64,000 nt of DNA from Doryteuthis pealeii (GCA_023376005.1 CM042143.1:89005140-89069139); one strand, 5' to 3'; counted from the first letter of the stretch, positions 31,719 through 43,344 are shown. Notes: generated by a model from the sequence alone, not told the origin. A program made the numbers and translations.

Positions 31719-32192
31719 CTAGAAGTGGCTACCCAGCGTTGCCTGGGTAGAGTTAGTCTTTGCAGATCCATTATTACGGAATCACGGTTGGATCCTCGCA
31801 CGACATGCTCCATTAAAATCCTTATGTAGAAAGACTTGCGTTGATATCGGTTTGATGGATGCCAGAAAAAAAGTGCACAGACACTCTGAAAGAAAAATTA
31901 ATGTCCTCCTATTTAGAAATATTAAATGTCAAAAAAAAAAAAAAAAAAAATGCGAAAAAGGAAAAAGAAAAAAAAATTCCATGCTGTTACTATTGAATTT
32001 TTATTTTTTGTTTTAATTATCTTCACGAATATAAATCAAAAAATCATTATCGTGATTGCTCAAAAAGCAAGTTCTGGTGATAGTGAATGTGTATATACAT
32101 TTATTTTGTCGTTAATTTTGTTTTATTTTTTCAATATTTCCTCCTCCGGACATACATACATACACACACACAAATGCCCTTATATATATGTA
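31719..32192 (-). mobile_element. Helitron-like non-autonomous element 4
   Basis: Minus-strand 3' end CTAG preceded by the hairpin ACCCAGGCAACGCTGGGT; body matches elements 1-3. The 5' end is shortened and touches element 5 directly. Confidence 0.65.
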
Positions 32193-32928
32193 CTTAGAAG
32201 CGACTATCCAGCGATAATTGGGTAGAAGGGGACAAAAAATGGTAATCTGAATATTAGCTACATAAACGAGAGTAACTTCCCCTTGTTTGTTTCATTTTTG
32301 AAGAAGTCGTTTGTTTTGGTTGGCCATTTTCATTTCACCGTAAATCTACCTGAAAATACGAAATTTGTTCGAATCACTACAAACTGAATGTTTTAACAAC
32401 GAAAATATCATAAAACGTGGTTCTTAATTGTGCTTGCGCAATATTTGAATGAACTTAATTTATTAAGAACACATTTTATGATATTTTCGTGTTAAAACAT
32501 GCAGTTGTAATGATTCAAACAAATTCGTATTTTCAGTGCAGATTTACGGTGAAATGAAAAAATGTTCTGACCAAAACAAACGGCTTCCTCGGGAAACAAA
32601 CAAGGGGGGGTTACTCTCATTTATGTAGCTAATGTTCAGATTACAAAAACCATGTGTGTATTTTGATTTGTTTACTTTTGAGATTTTTTACAAATGCTAA
32701 GACATTTTTAAGTAAAATTTCAATGCTATTTCTACGTATATCTTAATTTTTAAATATCTTCGAATATAAATCAAATTTTTATGATTTTTGCACAAAAAGC
32801 AAAAACCGGTGATATTTAATGTTTATATTTATTTACTTTGTCGTTAATTGTTTTTATTTTTGTAGTTTTAGCCGGACATATACACATACGTACATACATG
32901 CACACTACTGTCCTTTATATATGTATAG
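32193..32928 (-). mobile_element. Helitron-like element 5 interrupted by a foldback insertion
   Basis: Minus-strand 5' end A|TCTATACATATATAAAGGAC at 32928 and a decayed 3' end (TCTAAG) at 32193. The ~400-bp inverted repeat at 32242-32644 splits it. Head-to-tail with element 4. Confidence 0.62.
32242..32644. mobile_element. Foldback element, arms ~185 bp
   Basis: Arms 32242-32428 and 32462-32644 are reverse complements with few mismatches around a ~33-base loop. Outer ends read gtaatctgaa. There is no coding capacity; it resembles a long-TIR MITE. Confidence 0.8.
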
Positions 32929-33309
32929 ATAATTGGATTGCTTCTAAAGAGGTTTGAAATTTAATCCTCAGTGCTGGGTCGGTGATATTCATGTTCATTG
33001 TGGAGAAATGAAAGTATAATAGATTCGGCCTAATGATTTATTCAATCGCAATGTAAATGTCTGTGGAATATTGTAAACTGTCACGTGTTTATTGGAACAG
33101 TTTGCGCGCGTTTTTGTTATGCGTACTTTTGATAACATTTAGACTTAAACGGCGCCCGAAGACAGAAAATTAGCGTAGATAAATATTATCACATCAAATA
33201 AGAGATGTGTAATTTGATGAGACTGAATGACACTAGCGACATATTTTTTTTAATTTTTTTATTATAGATCACTAATTAGGACTGAGCCTATTATAGTAGT
33301 GACCATCCC

Positions 33310-33541
33310 AAGCAGATTTAACAGGTTTGAATTCAGAGTTCCTTTCTCTTAGACTGGTTGCCTAACAAAGATTAAAGAGTCCAGTCTGTCCTAGTATTTA
33401 CCCATAGTTGGAGGGAGAGTAGTTGGATTCATACCTTTCCCAAGGGTACTAGCGCTATGTGAACATTAGTTTCGTCTAGGATTTGAACTAGGACCGACGA
33501 GTCCATCTCCTACGACTCTAACCATTACACCACGCACCCCC
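33310..33541 (-). mobile_element. OR-type tRNA SINE
   Basis: aacaggtttgaattcagagt, agtccagtctgtcc, ttcatacctttcccaagggt and head complement accattacaccacgca. Confidence 0.8.
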
Positions 33542-33627
33542 AACAATTTGCTGTCTATAAATTTCATTGACATCATCATTATCATCATCAGCAGAATCGT
33601 CAACAACAACAATAACGACAACAACAA

Positions 33628-33690
33628 CAGAAGAAGAAGAAGAAGAAGAAGAAGAAGAAGAAGAAGAAGAAGAAGAAGAAGAAGAAGAAG
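33628..33690. repeat. (GAA)n microsatellite
   Basis: Uninterrupted GAA repeats preceded by CAA-rich sequence, ending about 100 bp before the coding start of the secreted-protein gene. Confidence 0.95.
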
Positions 33691-33788
33691 AACGGCGACA
33701 ACGCAGGCCGTAGCCAGATAGCCACCCCCGCGAGATATCTACTTTTTATTCCTGGCCCAACAAAAAAAGGAGAAATCACGTGATCGCC

Positions 33789-36700
33789 ATGAAAGTCAGC
33801 CTCCTCCTCCGCCGCCGCCGGCTGTTTTTATTTCGATTCTTCGCGGTAATCTCTCAATTTCTAATCTTCGACGCGCGCGCAGAGTCGGACGCCGATTGTA
33901 ACATCACCGATTACATCGCACGCCTATACGGCAAGTGGACATCCAATAATTGGCCGGAAGGAACGTCCTCTCGCTGCATCGGACACATCCTGTTACAATG
34001 GGCCTACCAACTTCGAGGAGCATTGGACGGTAAGTGCCAAAAAAAAAATCATGCTATTTTTCTTTGATAATAAATCTCAAATTCAAACCAGCATTAATTT
34101 AATTTTTTAAAAAAAGTGCGTGGGGGGGGGGGGGAACACCTTTTAAAAAAAAATATTTGTATTTACCCCAACCCCTCCACCACGCACAGGAGATGACACC
34201 AAGGTCAATTTTTAAGCGCGTGTAAAGTTAATCACTGCAACATTGATAAGTTCCTAATACACCAACTGCATCTAATTGTGGTTCCAATATTGGAGCTCTG
34301 GGGAGTGTGGAGTATCTCTTCATCACCATTACCCACAGCCCACGTGACCCGGAGCGATTATAACTGTTAGGGTTCCATCTATGTGTCAAATAGAGTTTTT
34401 GTCCCTAGGTATAACACCAAACTGCACCTAGAGGTGAGGTTCCAATTTTGGAGATCTGGGGAATGTGGAGTAGCCCTTCATTACCATTACTCCCATGTCC
34501 ACTCGAAGTGGTAGTACCTGTTAGGGTACCATCCTTGGGAAAAATAGACCAGTTTGCAAATTAATGTAGATTATTTTTACAAACTTATTAATATACATGA
34601 AATTGATAAACTATTTATTCCAATTTGTTTATGCACATGGCGTAGTGGATATAGGCGTTGAGTTAATACAGTTTTACGCCACAGTTATCTCTAGGCAGGT
34701 TCAATCCTGGTCAAAGGCGACAGTTATAGAATAATTGATACAGCTTAACACTTGTACCCAGTCATTGTTGGGTTAGGTTCGAAGTTTCGTGAAGGCTCCC
34801 GATTACGATATGAAGGCTCCAGAGTTCGACAAGAAGGTTCCCGGGGTCTAAGACAAGGTTTCCAAGTTCGAGAAGGTTTCCAAGTCCGACAAGAAATACC
34901 TGAAGAGTGTACACAGGTCGAAACATTGTACATATAACAATAAAGATGAAGAAAATAGTCCGAATAATACAAATAATACAAATTATCAAGCCTCATCTAA
35001 AAAATTCAGAGAAATAACACATGCAGTTAGTATAAAATATAACAATGATTTTTACTAATACTTTAATACATATTGAATTAATGAAAATTCTAACATAACT
35101 ACTAGTTTAGTACATATGAAGTATGAAAAATATGGGTTACCCTCCTCTACACCGAATCCCGGGAAGAAGATGAAACCGGAAGAATGTGAAACCGGAAATA
35201 AGAACAAGCAGGGGCCAGACCCATAAGTATTTTTCAACAGAACAGACTAAGCCGCTTAACTGACGGCTGAAACAAACAGACTCGCCCCTTAAATGCTCGG
35301 CTGAAAGATATAGCAGCACTTTTACTGATAGACGACCACGAATGACCAGCACCAAGAATCCTAAACTATAACGACGCAGAAGCAACAAAGAACTTTACCA
35401 GTTAAGTGTTTAATGTAATTCAAAATTGTTACCTTACATGATTACGACCATTAAAAAATATTTTAGCAACCTGTTGTTATTATTGGTATTTCAGTCTCAG
35501 AAGACTATGATATAGTTTTTGTGTCCCTGAAGTTACAGCGCCTCTTGTGACTGTGAAATCCAATGTTCGAAAAACATTCTCGACCACAGATATCGCATTT
35601 GAAGGCTGTCCCTGAAGATGTTGATGTGCCGGTGCTTTGTTGCCGCTGCTTTATTCTGGACCTCCTACCTGTTGATACGCACGATATAAATCTCTTTTGA
35701 AATTAACTATTTGTCTTATGTCTTTTTCCTTTCTCATGGTCTATATAGAAAAACGTTAATAAATTCCATACCATTCTATGTTCATAATTACATTTTTATT
35801 CCTTTTTTGCACGCGATTCTATCGAATACGAATAATTTTTAAACATGTACACCTTACTCATAGATAGGACCCTAACTGTTACTACCACTTCGGTTAGTTG
35901 GTTGGTTTGATTTACGGTATGTCAACCCTTGTTGGATTATTTTATGCCGAAGGCATTCTGTTTTATCTATTTTTGATGGGTACTCAATTTTTTTAAACAC
36001 ATTTTAAACTCATTGTTTTTCTATTTAACCCATAGATGAGACCATAATAGACACTCCACTCCGAGTATACCTGGGAGTAATGCCGATGAAGGGTGCTCCA
36101 CACTCCCTAGAGCTTCAAAATTAGAACTTCATTATTAGATGCAGTTTTAACGTCATACCCAAGACATTACTTCCCCAGAGCTGTACCCGGGAGTAATGGC
36201 AATAAAGAGGTATTTCTCCCAGATCTTCCGAAGTAGAGCCCCCCCCCCTATCAAATGCAGTGTAGTGCCATACCTAGGACAATCCTTTTTAGAGGGAATT
36301 CTTATTCCTCTGCAAGGGTTACAGTCGGTGTATTTCTAAACCCCGTCAATAATTCGATAAGCGGAGTAAAATTGATCACAGCATCGATAAATTTAGTCGA
36401 TTAGACATCGTCTGCCATTGGCTAAGGTCTCTCTCACCCCCTCTCTCTCTTAAACACACAATTGACACAGAAGTTATTTATAAGGTTGATAAAAATATTT
36501 CCTGATTTTTTTTTCTGACAAAAATATTTTATACAATCAGGACTTGTGGATATACCCCAGTGTGATAATTTAATTATTACAACATTTGATATGTTTACTT
36601 AAGAGCTATTGCTAAATAATTTAATAAAAGTTTAATATGTAGAAAGTATAATAATCTTGATTTAACTCTCTCTCGCCCTTTTTCTTTCTTTCTTTCCATC

Positions 36701-36816
36701 TTTTCATTATGTTCGATTGAAACAGATTAAAATTATTGCTTCCGTGCGCTCACCCCCTTTCTATCTTTCCCTTACTCTCTTCTTCTTTTTTTTTCTTTCT
36801 TATATTTTTCTGTATA

Positions 36817-36887
<71 letters not shown>

Positions 36888-37926
36888 TGTTAGTATACCA
36901 TTCAATTCTAAGGCTAACAGCAACAAATAAATCAATTAAAACTTAGTTTAAATCTAACAATTTATTAACGAGCAAATAAAACGATGAGTAACAATATAAA
37001 GTCCTTCCTGTGTATAAAGTTTGAGGGACTTACCGGGGTGCTGGTGAAGATATCTGGTATCTTAGTGTGGTTTCTTGAAGAAGTTTTAAAGTCACTGCCT
37101 CGTGGCAACTGGTCCTGGGTCTATCTGTGATTTTTGATATTTTGTGCCAAAACTTCTGGGCTCATCACGTGATTGGTATATCCAATCACAGAAAACCCCA
37201 TCCCTCACTTAACTCTATACACAGGAATTTCCATTTTACTGACCCAACAATAATATTCAACGAGCAACAATATCAATGTGTTGATTACAAATGTAGATCT
37301 TCCCATTTGTAAAGTTCAACGAAAACTTCAATAAATATTTTTGGAAATTCTTGCAGAAATCTTTTCATATAAATTTCTGTGCTTCAATATATTTTTTTAT
37401 TTCTTTTTATTTCTTTTTCTCTTTTTCTTGGAACCTCTTCGGAAATCTCCAAAATCGAGATCCTTTCTTCTTTACTTCAGAAATTCTCAGAACTTCTGTA
37501 TTTCTTAATTCTTCAGAAATTATCAGTTTAATTTCTGTATTTCTTATAATTATTACATATATTTCTCTTGTCGTCGCCTACTTTCTTTTACATCTTCAAT
37601 TCATTTTACATCAAAAACATCAATTTTGACGGAGAAATTTCCGATTCACCTGTTCACCAAACAAGGGGAATAATATCTGACGTTTATTTCCAAGGTTACC
37701 TCCCTTGATCTTAAAACGGTAATTTTACAATTAAACTTTAACCAATCAAATCAAATCCGACAAAAAGATATTCGTAATTAAAAAATAAAGTCGTTCTGAT
37801 ATGGCGTTTTTTTTCGTACGTTTCTCTCTTTATCTTTTTCTATCCTTTTCTTTTTATAAATACTTTCAATATTTTTATGAATTTTAATAAATTAATCTTA
37901 AAATCAATTTAAACAATTAAATAAAT

Positions 37927-38014
<88 letters not shown>

Positions 38015-39272
38015 ATGTGAAAATAGGGAGCAAACCCAAGTTTATAAACGTGAAGTTATTCCTCTTTTCCAAAATAATTTGATACAAAATTATTTACGAT
38101 AAAACGACAAAATTATGAAAGCGTGAATGTGTAAAAGTTTCCACAGAAAATGTTACACGGCGTAGCCAAAACACGTAAGAAAAATGCCAATGCAATAAGG
38201 ATACGTGCGCTGAGCAATTCATTCAAACCTTCAGACAAAAATCACAATATTTAAAAAAAGAAAGAAGGGGAAATAACTTATCTTCTTTTTAGTCTTCCGT
38301 TCAGAAAAAGAAATATCGTTAGTAATAACCTTTTATATATATATAAAAATCTCGGCAAATATCTTGCGCAAAATCGCGCATTTTTAAACATATATTTTTA
38401 GATAGATGAATAACAACTTGTTCTCATGTTTAAAAATCGTCTTCAACATGCATGATTTCAGACGTTTAAAATTCACTATCAAATTTTTAATTGAATAAAA
38501 ATAGGCCCATTGAATAAGAAAAATACTGTTTTAAAATATTGTTTTTAAAACTATGAAAAAAAAAAGAAGACCCCTAACAAAACCCCCCCCCCAAAAAAAA
38601 AAACAAACAAAAAAATAAAAAAAAAAAACAAACCAACAAAAAAAAAAAACAAAAACAGAAAAACAAAAACAAAAACAAAAAAACAATCTACATAAATTAT
38701 TTTTTGAGTTTTAAGAAAATGACTTTTAAATTTTTAAATCACTTTTTACGGGTATTGAATTTTTTGAATTTGTTCTTCAGGATATGATCTTTCTAGAAAT
38801 GTAAAAATTAGGGATCAGAAATATTTTTTTCTTCAAATGACCCCCCTCCCCCAATATTCTGAATTGATAAAAATTATTTTTTCAATCATTTTTTAATAGA
38901 ATAAGCTATTAAGTATAATTTGAATAATAATTTGGTGAAAATTTAATTAAAATTGGACATTTCCCTAATTTTTGGTAATTGTTTTAAAATTAAGAAATAA
39001 AAAAATACTATATTCCTTGGTTATTTTTGCGTATCCCTATATGTATATATTTCAAATCTTGGACGAGGTTGCATTCCACATAGCGCTAATACCCTTGGGA
39101 GAGGTACATATACAATTATTCTCCCTCCAGCTATGGGTAAATAGTAGAGCAGAATGGACTCTTTAACCTTAGTTAGGCAACCATTATAGAAGGAGAAAAA
39201 CTCTGAATTAAAACCTATTAAATTCGCTTGAAAAATTGACCTTGGGTCACGTCCTGCTCATATGACAGGGTT

Positions 39273-39335
<63 letters not shown>

Positions 39336-40491
39336 TGAAAAGATAAATACATAAAGGAAAGAAAATGTTGAATGGATAAAAGTGGTTTAATGAAATGCTA
39401 ACACGCATTTCGTCTAAGAATTTGTCCATGTACACATTGTATTCTATTTATTACTATTTTAAATATGAATTAAAATAGTAATAATAGAAAAATATAATTT
39501 TTTAAAAGTATACAAAGAGAACAGCCTTCGCCAGGGCAAGATGTTTGATACTTGAAGTTAAAACGGTCAAAATACAAAGAATTTAGAAGTGTTTCGAAAA
39601 ATAATTTTTGAATAGAATACAATGTGTACATGGACAAACTCTTGGCCGAAACACGTGTTGGCATTTCATTAAACCATTTTGCCCATTAAACATTTTCCTT
39701 TCCTTTATTTATTTATCTTTCAACACACACACACAACACCACACACACACACACACACACACCACACACACACACACACACAGAGATTGTATAGTGAGAA
39801 ACATATTTGTATGTAAGTTTCGTAAGCAGTCAGCCCGTAGCTTCTCAACATCTCAGCTCTTAATAAAATTCCAAGAATCAGACCCATTTAGATTGAAATT
39901 ATGCCAAAGGCCACTTTCATAGAAATCTTACAAAATGATTTTAATGTTTGATTTTTAAAAAATTCTCTGTTCGTATTTATTTATTTATTTTTAATAAAAA
40001 ATTCAATTCTCTTTGCAAACTCTCTTTTCCCTAATCAATTATCTACCCAGAGCTCAATGGGTGACCCAATGGTTCACGTTTGTGTAATATATATATATAT
40101 ATATATTATTATAACATATATATATATATAATATACAATACATATATATGTGTGTGTGTGTGTGTGTGTGAGTAAAGAAATAACAAAGACTTAGAGATTT
40201 AGCATTATAATCTATTTCAGGGAGCTTAGACAAATAGTCTAAATCTCCCGACTCATCAGATGCGTATCTGGTGAGTCGGGAGATTTAGACTATCTGTCTA
40301 AGCTCCCTGAAATAGACTATAATGCAATATTTCTAAGTCTTTTGTTATTTCTTTACTCATATATTTGCTCTGTGACTCTAACATTAAGAGCACACATTGA
40401 GCTCTCAACCTGCGACTTGGTTTTGTTTAAATAAAACTCTTGTGTCGTAAGGAAGATTTCTTCTCTGGACTTTTGGATATATATATACATA

Positions 40492-40533
<42 letters not shown>

Positions 40534-41981
40534 TATATAATGAAAAAATGAAACTTTTAATGGTATATAGATTATAATTGATTTTGTAAATATTTCGGAG
40601 ATATAAACAACTAGGCTAAAATATGAATTTTGCCATTTTTGTAAATTATAACATGACCAATGCGACATATTTTGTTTTTACTGTCCCTAACTCAACCAAT
40701 GAGTCTAAGATGTAAAGTATAATAACTTTACTCATCTGAACATAAAATGAAAGAAGAGGAAAGAAAAAAAACCCGGCAAATAAAATTTATCTTCAAAGCA
40801 ATAAATCAAAAAGCTTATCATTGTGTCAACGCTAAACATCCCGTGAATTTAAACGAGTTTTCGTACAACGTAGATGTCGATTCTTAAAATAATGATTAAA
40901 TTCGGATTAGCTCCCTTGAATTTGAATCTATAATCTTTATCATTGTGGAGGCGCGTGGTGTAATGGTTAGAGTCATAGGAAATGGACTTGTCGACCCGAG
41001 TTCAATTCCTGGACGATGCTGTTTGCACTTCACATGGCGATAATACCCCTGGAAAATGTATGAAACTAAATCTCCCTCCAGCTATGGGTAAATAGCGGGG
41101 CAGACTGGGCTCTTTAACCATGGTTAAGTAACCAGTCTAGGAGAAGGAAAACTCTAAATTCAAACCTGTTAAACTCCGCTTAAGAAATTGACCTTGTGTC
41201 GCATCCTGCTCGTACGGAGGGGTTGGTAAATATATAAATAATCTTCATCAGCATCCCAGTCTCAGAAGATCATAGATTTTCTCGTGCCCAAAGGTTACGT
41301 TCTTGCACAGCGCCTCTGTGACTTTGAAGACCAATGTTTAAAACAAACAAACAGTTTCGACCACAGATATCGCACGTAAAGGCCAGTCCTGAAGATGTTC
41401 ATGGTGTACCGGTGCACTGTTGCAGTTGCTTTTTATTGGACTTCTTTGCTATATGGTGTTGCACCAGGGTGATTTCAGACTTGAATTGCCCGCTACAGAG
41501 AGCCTGCCGCTACTGAAGGAAGTCCTGAATCACTTTCTCGCAGCTGTCAGGTTTGGAATTAAAACTTGAGATAAATACTTACAGATATCCTTAAATCGCA
41601 GCTAGGGGCAACCAATCGTTTCGTGTCAGATTAAAGTCCCGCACCGAGAATGTCCTTTGGGATTCGCACATCATCCATCCGGCAGACATGGCCCAGTCAG
41701 CGGAAACGACACTCTCAGTAGAGAACCTATTAATGCGCCACATGCTGGCGTTTAGACCAGCCATCTACACACTGTTCCTGAGGTGGTTCTCTTCCCACTT
41801 TGCTATTTAGTCAAATTCTTAAACGCTTATCATCATACACTATCAACTCTTCCTTGTTTCAGGCAAATTTACAGGTCACTGTGTGGAGATTCCACATTGC
41901 CTGCACGTGATATCTGTAATTGAGTACACCAACAGAATCTATTTACGCCTGCAACATTTCAATTGCTTACGTAATGCATAG
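33789..41981 (+). CDS. Predicted 119-residue secreted protein, two coding exons
   Basis: Exon 1 (33789-34029) starts at the first in-frame ATG after an upstream stop (33711-33713). It encodes an Arg-rich n-region, a hydrophobic core and a likely signal cleavage after ARA, then an acidic start (ESDADC). It ends in phase 1 at a consensus donor (GACG|GTAAGT). Exon 2 (41863-41981) follows a good acceptor (cttgtttcag) in matching phase and runs 38 further codons to TAG. The mature part is ~88 residues with five cysteines and one N-glycosylation sequon (NIT); helical-looking segments include YIARLYGKW and NRIYLRLQHF. The intron is ~7.8 kb and filled with SINEs, R1, LINE ends and foldbacks, usual for such genomes. 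A possible polyadenylation signal (aataaaa) lies near 42053. I do not recognise the family; it may be a hormone, cytokine-like or other secreted factor. The exon pairing is inferred from phase and splice sites; an additional exon cannot be excluded. Confidence 0.5.
34255..34545 (+). mobile_element. R1 fragments, opposite orientation
   Basis: Two partial reverse copies in tandem: aactgcatctaattgtggtt..ctgttagggttccatct, and again caccaaactgcacc..cctgttagggtaccatc. Confidence 0.6.
34630..35010 (+). mobile_element. tRNA SINE of a fourth family with a ~20-bp minisatellite
   Basis: tRNA-like head: box A ggcgtagtggat, box B ggttcaatcctgg. Then aagttcga / gaaggttcc minisatellite units (34780-34890), and a tail caataaagatgaagaaaata..gcctcatct. 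An inverted copy is at 47460-47850. The short open frames here are repeat translations. Confidence 0.65.
35475..35690 (-). pseudogene. LINE 3' end fragment
   Basis: The minus strand resembles the 41240-41400 sequence (ctcagaagactatgat, gaccacagatatcgca, cctgaagatgttgatgtgcc) and encodes a decayed C-terminal finger (KCDICGRECF-like). Confidence 0.55.
35890..36350 (-). mobile_element. R1 retroposon, internally deleted
   Basis: ggttagttggttggtttgat start, cccatagatgagacc, then a jump to ctctgcaagggttacagtcg near the end. Confidence 0.62.
36540..36880 (-). repeat. R4 repeat, inverted, followed by (AT)n
   Basis: Reverse counterpart of 6770-7240 (gtgcgctcaccccctttcta, aagagctattgc). Then an (AT)n run at ~36821-36880. 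Confidence 0.65.
36890..37925. other. Intronic A+T-rich sequence, nothing recognised
   Basis: Short degenerate repeats of gaaatt.ttcagaa near 37340-37540; no family or exon recognised. A 92-codon hydrophobic frame (37351-37629) is T-rich and lacks splice support. Confidence 0.45.
37932..38011. repeat. (CA)n(TA)n microsatellite
   Basis: CA dinucleotides to ~37971 passing into TA dinucleotides. Confidence 0.95.
38012..38975. other. A+T-rich sequence with an A/AAAC-rich tract
   Basis: A-rich run with C interruptions at 38560-38690; nothing else recognised. Confidence 0.5.
39065..39260 (+). mobile_element. OR-type SINE, head lost
   Basis: ttccacatagcgctaatacc, ctatgggtaaatagtag, gaccttgggtcacgtcctgc. 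The tRNA-like head is missing. Confidence 0.7.
39277..39336. repeat. (TA)n(TG)n microsatellite
   Basis: Borders the left foldback arm; the right arm is bordered by (CA)n, keeping the inverted symmetry. Confidence 0.92.
39337..39728. repeat. Foldback element, arms ~110 bp, bordered by (TG)n/(CA)n
   Basis: 39337-39447 (gttgaaaagataaatacata..tgtacacattgtattct) and 39611-39728 are inverted copies. The right arm contains ggccgaaacacgtgttggc, resembling the 3' half of the hammerheads in this window, but no CTGATGA precedes it. Confidence 0.7.
39723..39782. repeat. (CA)n microsatellite
   Basis: CA repeats with a few single-base interruptions. Confidence 0.92.
40086..40170. repeat. (AT)n and (TG)n microsatellites
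   Basis: AT-rich runs then TG repeats up to the palindrome. Confidence 0.92.
40202..40263 (-). ncRNA. Hammerhead-like motif, left arm of palindrome
   Basis: Minus strand: stem I GCAT/ATGC, core CTGATGA, a long stem II (GGGAG..TTAGAC / GTCTAA..CTCCC), then GAAA and a 3-bp stem III (ATA-gat-TAT) and cleavage position A. Stem II closes with a G-U pair and a two-base bulge instead of the usual G-C, so activity is uncertain. Confidence 0.5.
40264..40325 (+). ncRNA. Hammerhead-like motif, right arm of palindrome
   Basis: Plus-strand partner of the preceding motif: stem I GTAT/ATGC, core CTGGTGA (one core substitution), the same stem II, GAAA, stem III ATA-gac-TAT. The changed core base probably abolishes or weakens cleavage. 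Confidence 0.4.
40477..40541. repeat. (AT)n microsatellite
   Basis: AT runs with short interruptions. Confidence 0.92.
40947..41232 (+). mobile_element. OR-type tRNA SINE, complete
   Basis: Best reference copy in the window. Head ggaggcgcgtggtgtaatgg, box B gagttcaattcctgg, body ctatgggtaaatagcggggc, gctctttaacc, ggagaaggaaaactct, and 3' region cctgctcgtacggaggggtt with a short AT tail. The head resembles tRNA-Arg as in cephalopod OR SINEs (from memory). It lies in the intron of the secreted-protein gene. Confidence 0.85.
41240..41830 (-). pseudogene. LINE 3' end, broken
   Basis: The minus strand gives GHVCRMDDVRIPKDIL near 41670, a decayed linker, and FTCDICGRN..SHRGAV near 41330, the usual C-terminal arrangement of an invertebrate non-LTR retrotransposon protein. 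Stops and frameshifts are frequent. Inside the predicted intron, close to the acceptor. Confidence 0.68.
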
Positions 41982-43330
41982 CAGCCTGTTCTGGATACAC
42001 GTAACCTACAAGGAGCAAAAATAACAAATGCGAACCACAATGTTCGATTTATAAATAAAAAGGACGCAATGTTGGATCACTTGAAAGATAAGCGCTATCG
42101 AATCCTCAAGAAGATTATCCTAGAGCATGTGGGTAAAAAAGTTAGCAACGCGCTTATGCTGCGAATCTGTTGTGTAGATTAGCTACAAATACTACTCCTA
42201 TACTAATACATAACTTACTATTATACTATACTAATATATCAAACGAGACGCAGCCTCTAACGTCAATATCAAACTAAGACCCGGCCCAACCAAAAGGAAA
42301 GAACACTCGCTATCACAGCGAAGGAGATCGGTTCCCACTTGTAACCTATCAAAGCCCCAACCCAATCCAACAAGGTGTCTTTAAGAATAGTAAATCCACC
42401 CGACTGCCACCCCTGGGGATGGAGGGAAAAAATGATGTATAATGTAAGCTGTGAATTTGCCTTGTAATTGCCAGCTTTGAATAAAGAAGTCAAGTGATCT
42501 GAAATGACAACTCCTGGTTGATCCACCACTACGAGTTCTCAGATATCCAACGGTGGAAGATGGACCAAATCACTATATCCCCGCACTTTAAGGCCCTTTC
42601 TTTACCCAAACTCAGTTACTATATGCCCAACGACTACTATATTAAACCATATGCTTACTATAATACCAATCACGTACTATAACCCATCACATAGTACAAT
42701 ATTTCTTTAATATATAGGAATTCCACAGCCATACACATATCCACTCTCCACAACCTATATCTTAACGTTATTTAAGACGACACGTCGAAGACTGGTATAC
42801 TAAAACAATGAAATCTGTAAGTGGGATTTTATTCGAAGCGCATGAAAAAGAACCGCACATGCCAATATATCACCTTAACACGCACTTCGCACGATATCTA
42901 GCACAGACACCCTCGTCTAAAGCATAGTGTACACGCATAACTTACCTTTTATGGTTACAGCGCGACTCATCTTCCTCTATATTGTAATACTCTTTAGTTC
43001 ATTATGTCATACTTCGACCTGCTCCTCAAATATAAACTATAACCGACAGCGCGCAATAATATATCATCGTGTTCATTAATCACAACCATGCACCACATAA
43101 CTCATATTATATACTATGCAGCTCACGGACCCTATCTCACACACAAAACCGCTACGAAGATATCAATCCCTCATCACTCACTCCACTCTCCGTACCATGT
43201 CCGAGTTATTACTAAACACCCAGCTTAAAAACCCCCCTTCCCATTCTGTAAGTGAAGACAGAGCCTACATGGTTAATGCCGGCACTTTGACACCCAACCG
43301 ACCGGAGTTCAATTCGGCTGTAGCGTAGCT
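41982..43330. other. Unassigned sequence, possibly low-quality consensus
   Basis: Contains the presumed 3' untranslated region (to ~42060), a possible LTR-like stretch with AATAAA near 42482, and then A/C-rich sequence unlike its surroundings (42560-43330). No coding region supported. Confidence 0.4.
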
Positions 43331-43344
43331 TACAAAATGTCCTA

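Larger units (their letters stand above)
40172..40362. repeat. ~190-bp near-perfect palindrome
   Basis: Arms of ~90 bp (agtaaagaaataacaaagac... and its complement) meet at gcg near 40262-40264. Each arm contains one hammerhead-like motif, pointing outward from the centre. Confidence 0.85.
34030..41862 (+). other. Predicted intron of the secreted-protein gene
   Basis: Bounded by GTAAGT (34030) and TTTCAG (41857-41862). It contains R1 pieces, a SINE, two LINE ends, foldbacks and several microsatellites listed separately. Confidence 0.45.

Noticed and set aside
34752..34996. Arg-rich repeated frames on both strands
   Set aside because: Minisatellite inside a tRNA SINE.
37351..37629. 92-codon hydrophobic frame as a membrane protein
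   Set aside because: T-rich composition explains the Phe/Ile/Leu content; no start context or splice sites seen.
42269..42529. 86-codon minus-strand frame
   Set aside because: No recognised motif or splice support, near an unreliable region.
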